From contig CBHROW010000114.1 of the NCBI GenBank assembly GCA_966080355.1, positions 1 through 14,787 of the forward strand: DNA of 14,787 nt, in the 5' to 3' direction. Under the pieces are notes generated by a model. That model searched no databases. It was not told the origin of the DNA and was given only the letters and a program-made list of their open reading frames with translations. A program made the position numbers and the translations under genes. Origin of the DNA: Chryseosolibacter sp966080355. Its GTDB lineage: Bacteria; Bacteroidota; Bacteroidia; Cytophagales; Cyclobacteriaceae. Positions 14,515 to 14,787 of this stretch are shown here, one piece after another. The first letter of the stretch is position 1. Each line of letters starts with the position of its first letter.

Positions 14515-14787
14515 AGAGCAGGAAGCACAACGGAAAAGATGACACGGAGTTTTCACAGAGACGATTAAAGAAATGGGCGTGGGAGATTGCTAATGACGCG
14601 TATTGATAGGCAGAGATCAACGATTTGCTGTCGAACCAGAGGCAGAAGCGGAAAGGGGCTGCCTGCAGCTTGAGGCGACTACTGTCCAGGGAAAAGCTCA
14701 CCAGAACTTTCAACATCATCCCTTCTATTAAGTCTTTTGTCGCTCCGGGGCCGCTTGGCCACTGATATGCTTCATCCGGCCTTAACC
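14515..14787. other. Gene-poor tail with near-repeat, no convincing gene
   Basis: I see no convincing coding region between the regulator stop and the window edge, and no clear terminator. Around 14542-14561 there are two similar 8-mers, ACACGGAG (14542-14549) and TCACAGAG (14553-14560), a pattern I associate with intergenic sequences around small accessory genes in Bacteroidota. A 31-codon ORF starting with GTG at 14511, overlapping the regulator stop by four bases, runs to 14606 and would encode a short basic peptide with TEFSQRRLKKWAWEIANDAY at its end; it is too short to call. An open frame on the minus strand runs in from the edge and ends inside the regulator gene; its composition is unlike a protein. 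Confidence 0.5.

Noticed and set aside
14749..14760. GGCC-GCTT-GGCC hairpin as a terminator for the regulator
   Set aside because: Only four base pairs, no T-run, and more than 230 bp from the stop codon.
14447..14785. An open frame of 112 codons on the minus strand running in from the right edge and ending inside the DeoR-type gene
   Set aside because: Its composition is rich in Phe, Ser, Leu and Cys without any family motif, it overlaps the regulator antisense by about 68 bp, and part of it is just the complement of the ACACGGAG/TCACAGAG near-repeat. A gene lying mostly beyond the edge cannot be fully excluded.
1..14787. CRISPR array, tRNA, rRNA, transposase or phage genes
   Set aside because: No regularly spaced long direct repeats, no tRNA-like cloverleaf or rRNA sequence, and no recombinase or phage protein among the convincing frames. 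The S23-type gene is related to rRNA inserts by family only; no 23S sequence flanks it.

Overview
The window looks like a chromosomal segment of a Bacteroidota bacterium, most likely a Cytophagales-type environmental member. The reasons are a SusC/SusD outer-membrane uptake pair, a DUF4397 lipoprotein, a Pif1-type helicase carrying the C-terminal helix-turn-helix common in this phylum, an S23-type four-helix-bundle protein, start codons mostly without Shine-Dalgarno sequences, and one good match to the Bacteroidota promoter consensus (TTG, about 20 nt, TAnnTTTG). The genus is an inference; no rRNA or other marker is present.

Layout. (1) 1-1752, plus strand: a small four-helix-bundle gene, a 35-bp run of 7-bp A/T-rich repeats, then enolase (eno) ending in a strong rho-independent terminator. 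(2) 1750-3934, minus strand: two similar seven-helix membrane proteins of unknown family on either side of a small putative lipoprotein of unknown function. (3) 3935-4109: divergent intergenic region with a candidate promoter reading left. (4) 4110-6299, plus strand: a Pif1-like helicase with a C-terminal helix-turn-helix domain. (5) 6305-13580, minus strand, transcribed right to left: a TonB-dependent SusC-family transporter, a SusD-family lipoprotein, a DUF4397 lipoprotein and, after an 85-bp gap holding a strong hairpin, a secreted family-10 (GHL10/DUF187) glycoside hydrolase with a C-terminal FnIII-like domain. (6) 13581-13746: a 166-bp divergent intergenic region with a 12-bp perfect palindrome. 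(7) 13747-14514, plus strand: a DeoR/GlpR-family regulator. (8) 14515-14787: no convincing gene; an accessory-looking sequence with a near-repeat and a doubtful tiny ORF.

How the parts may work together. Region 5 reads as a compact glycan-uptake locus: SusC and SusD bind and import an oligosaccharide, the DUF4397 protein is probably an accessory surface or periplasmic lipoprotein, and the GHL10 enzyme probably cleaves the glycan. GHL10 includes E. coli DigH, which acts on denuded peptidoglycan strands, so a cell-wall-derived glycan is one candidate substrate, not proven here. The divergently transcribed DeoR-type regulator is the natural candidate to control the locus, with the palindrome as a possible operator. 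SusC has no N-terminal STN signalling domain and no sigma/anti-sigma pair is nearby, which fits regulation by a soluble repressor.

I saw no transposase, phage, CRISPR, tRNA or rRNA gene. The least explained parts are the membrane-protein/lipoprotein cluster at 1750-3934, the repeat-embedded enolase start, and the hairpin ahead of the hydrolase gene.
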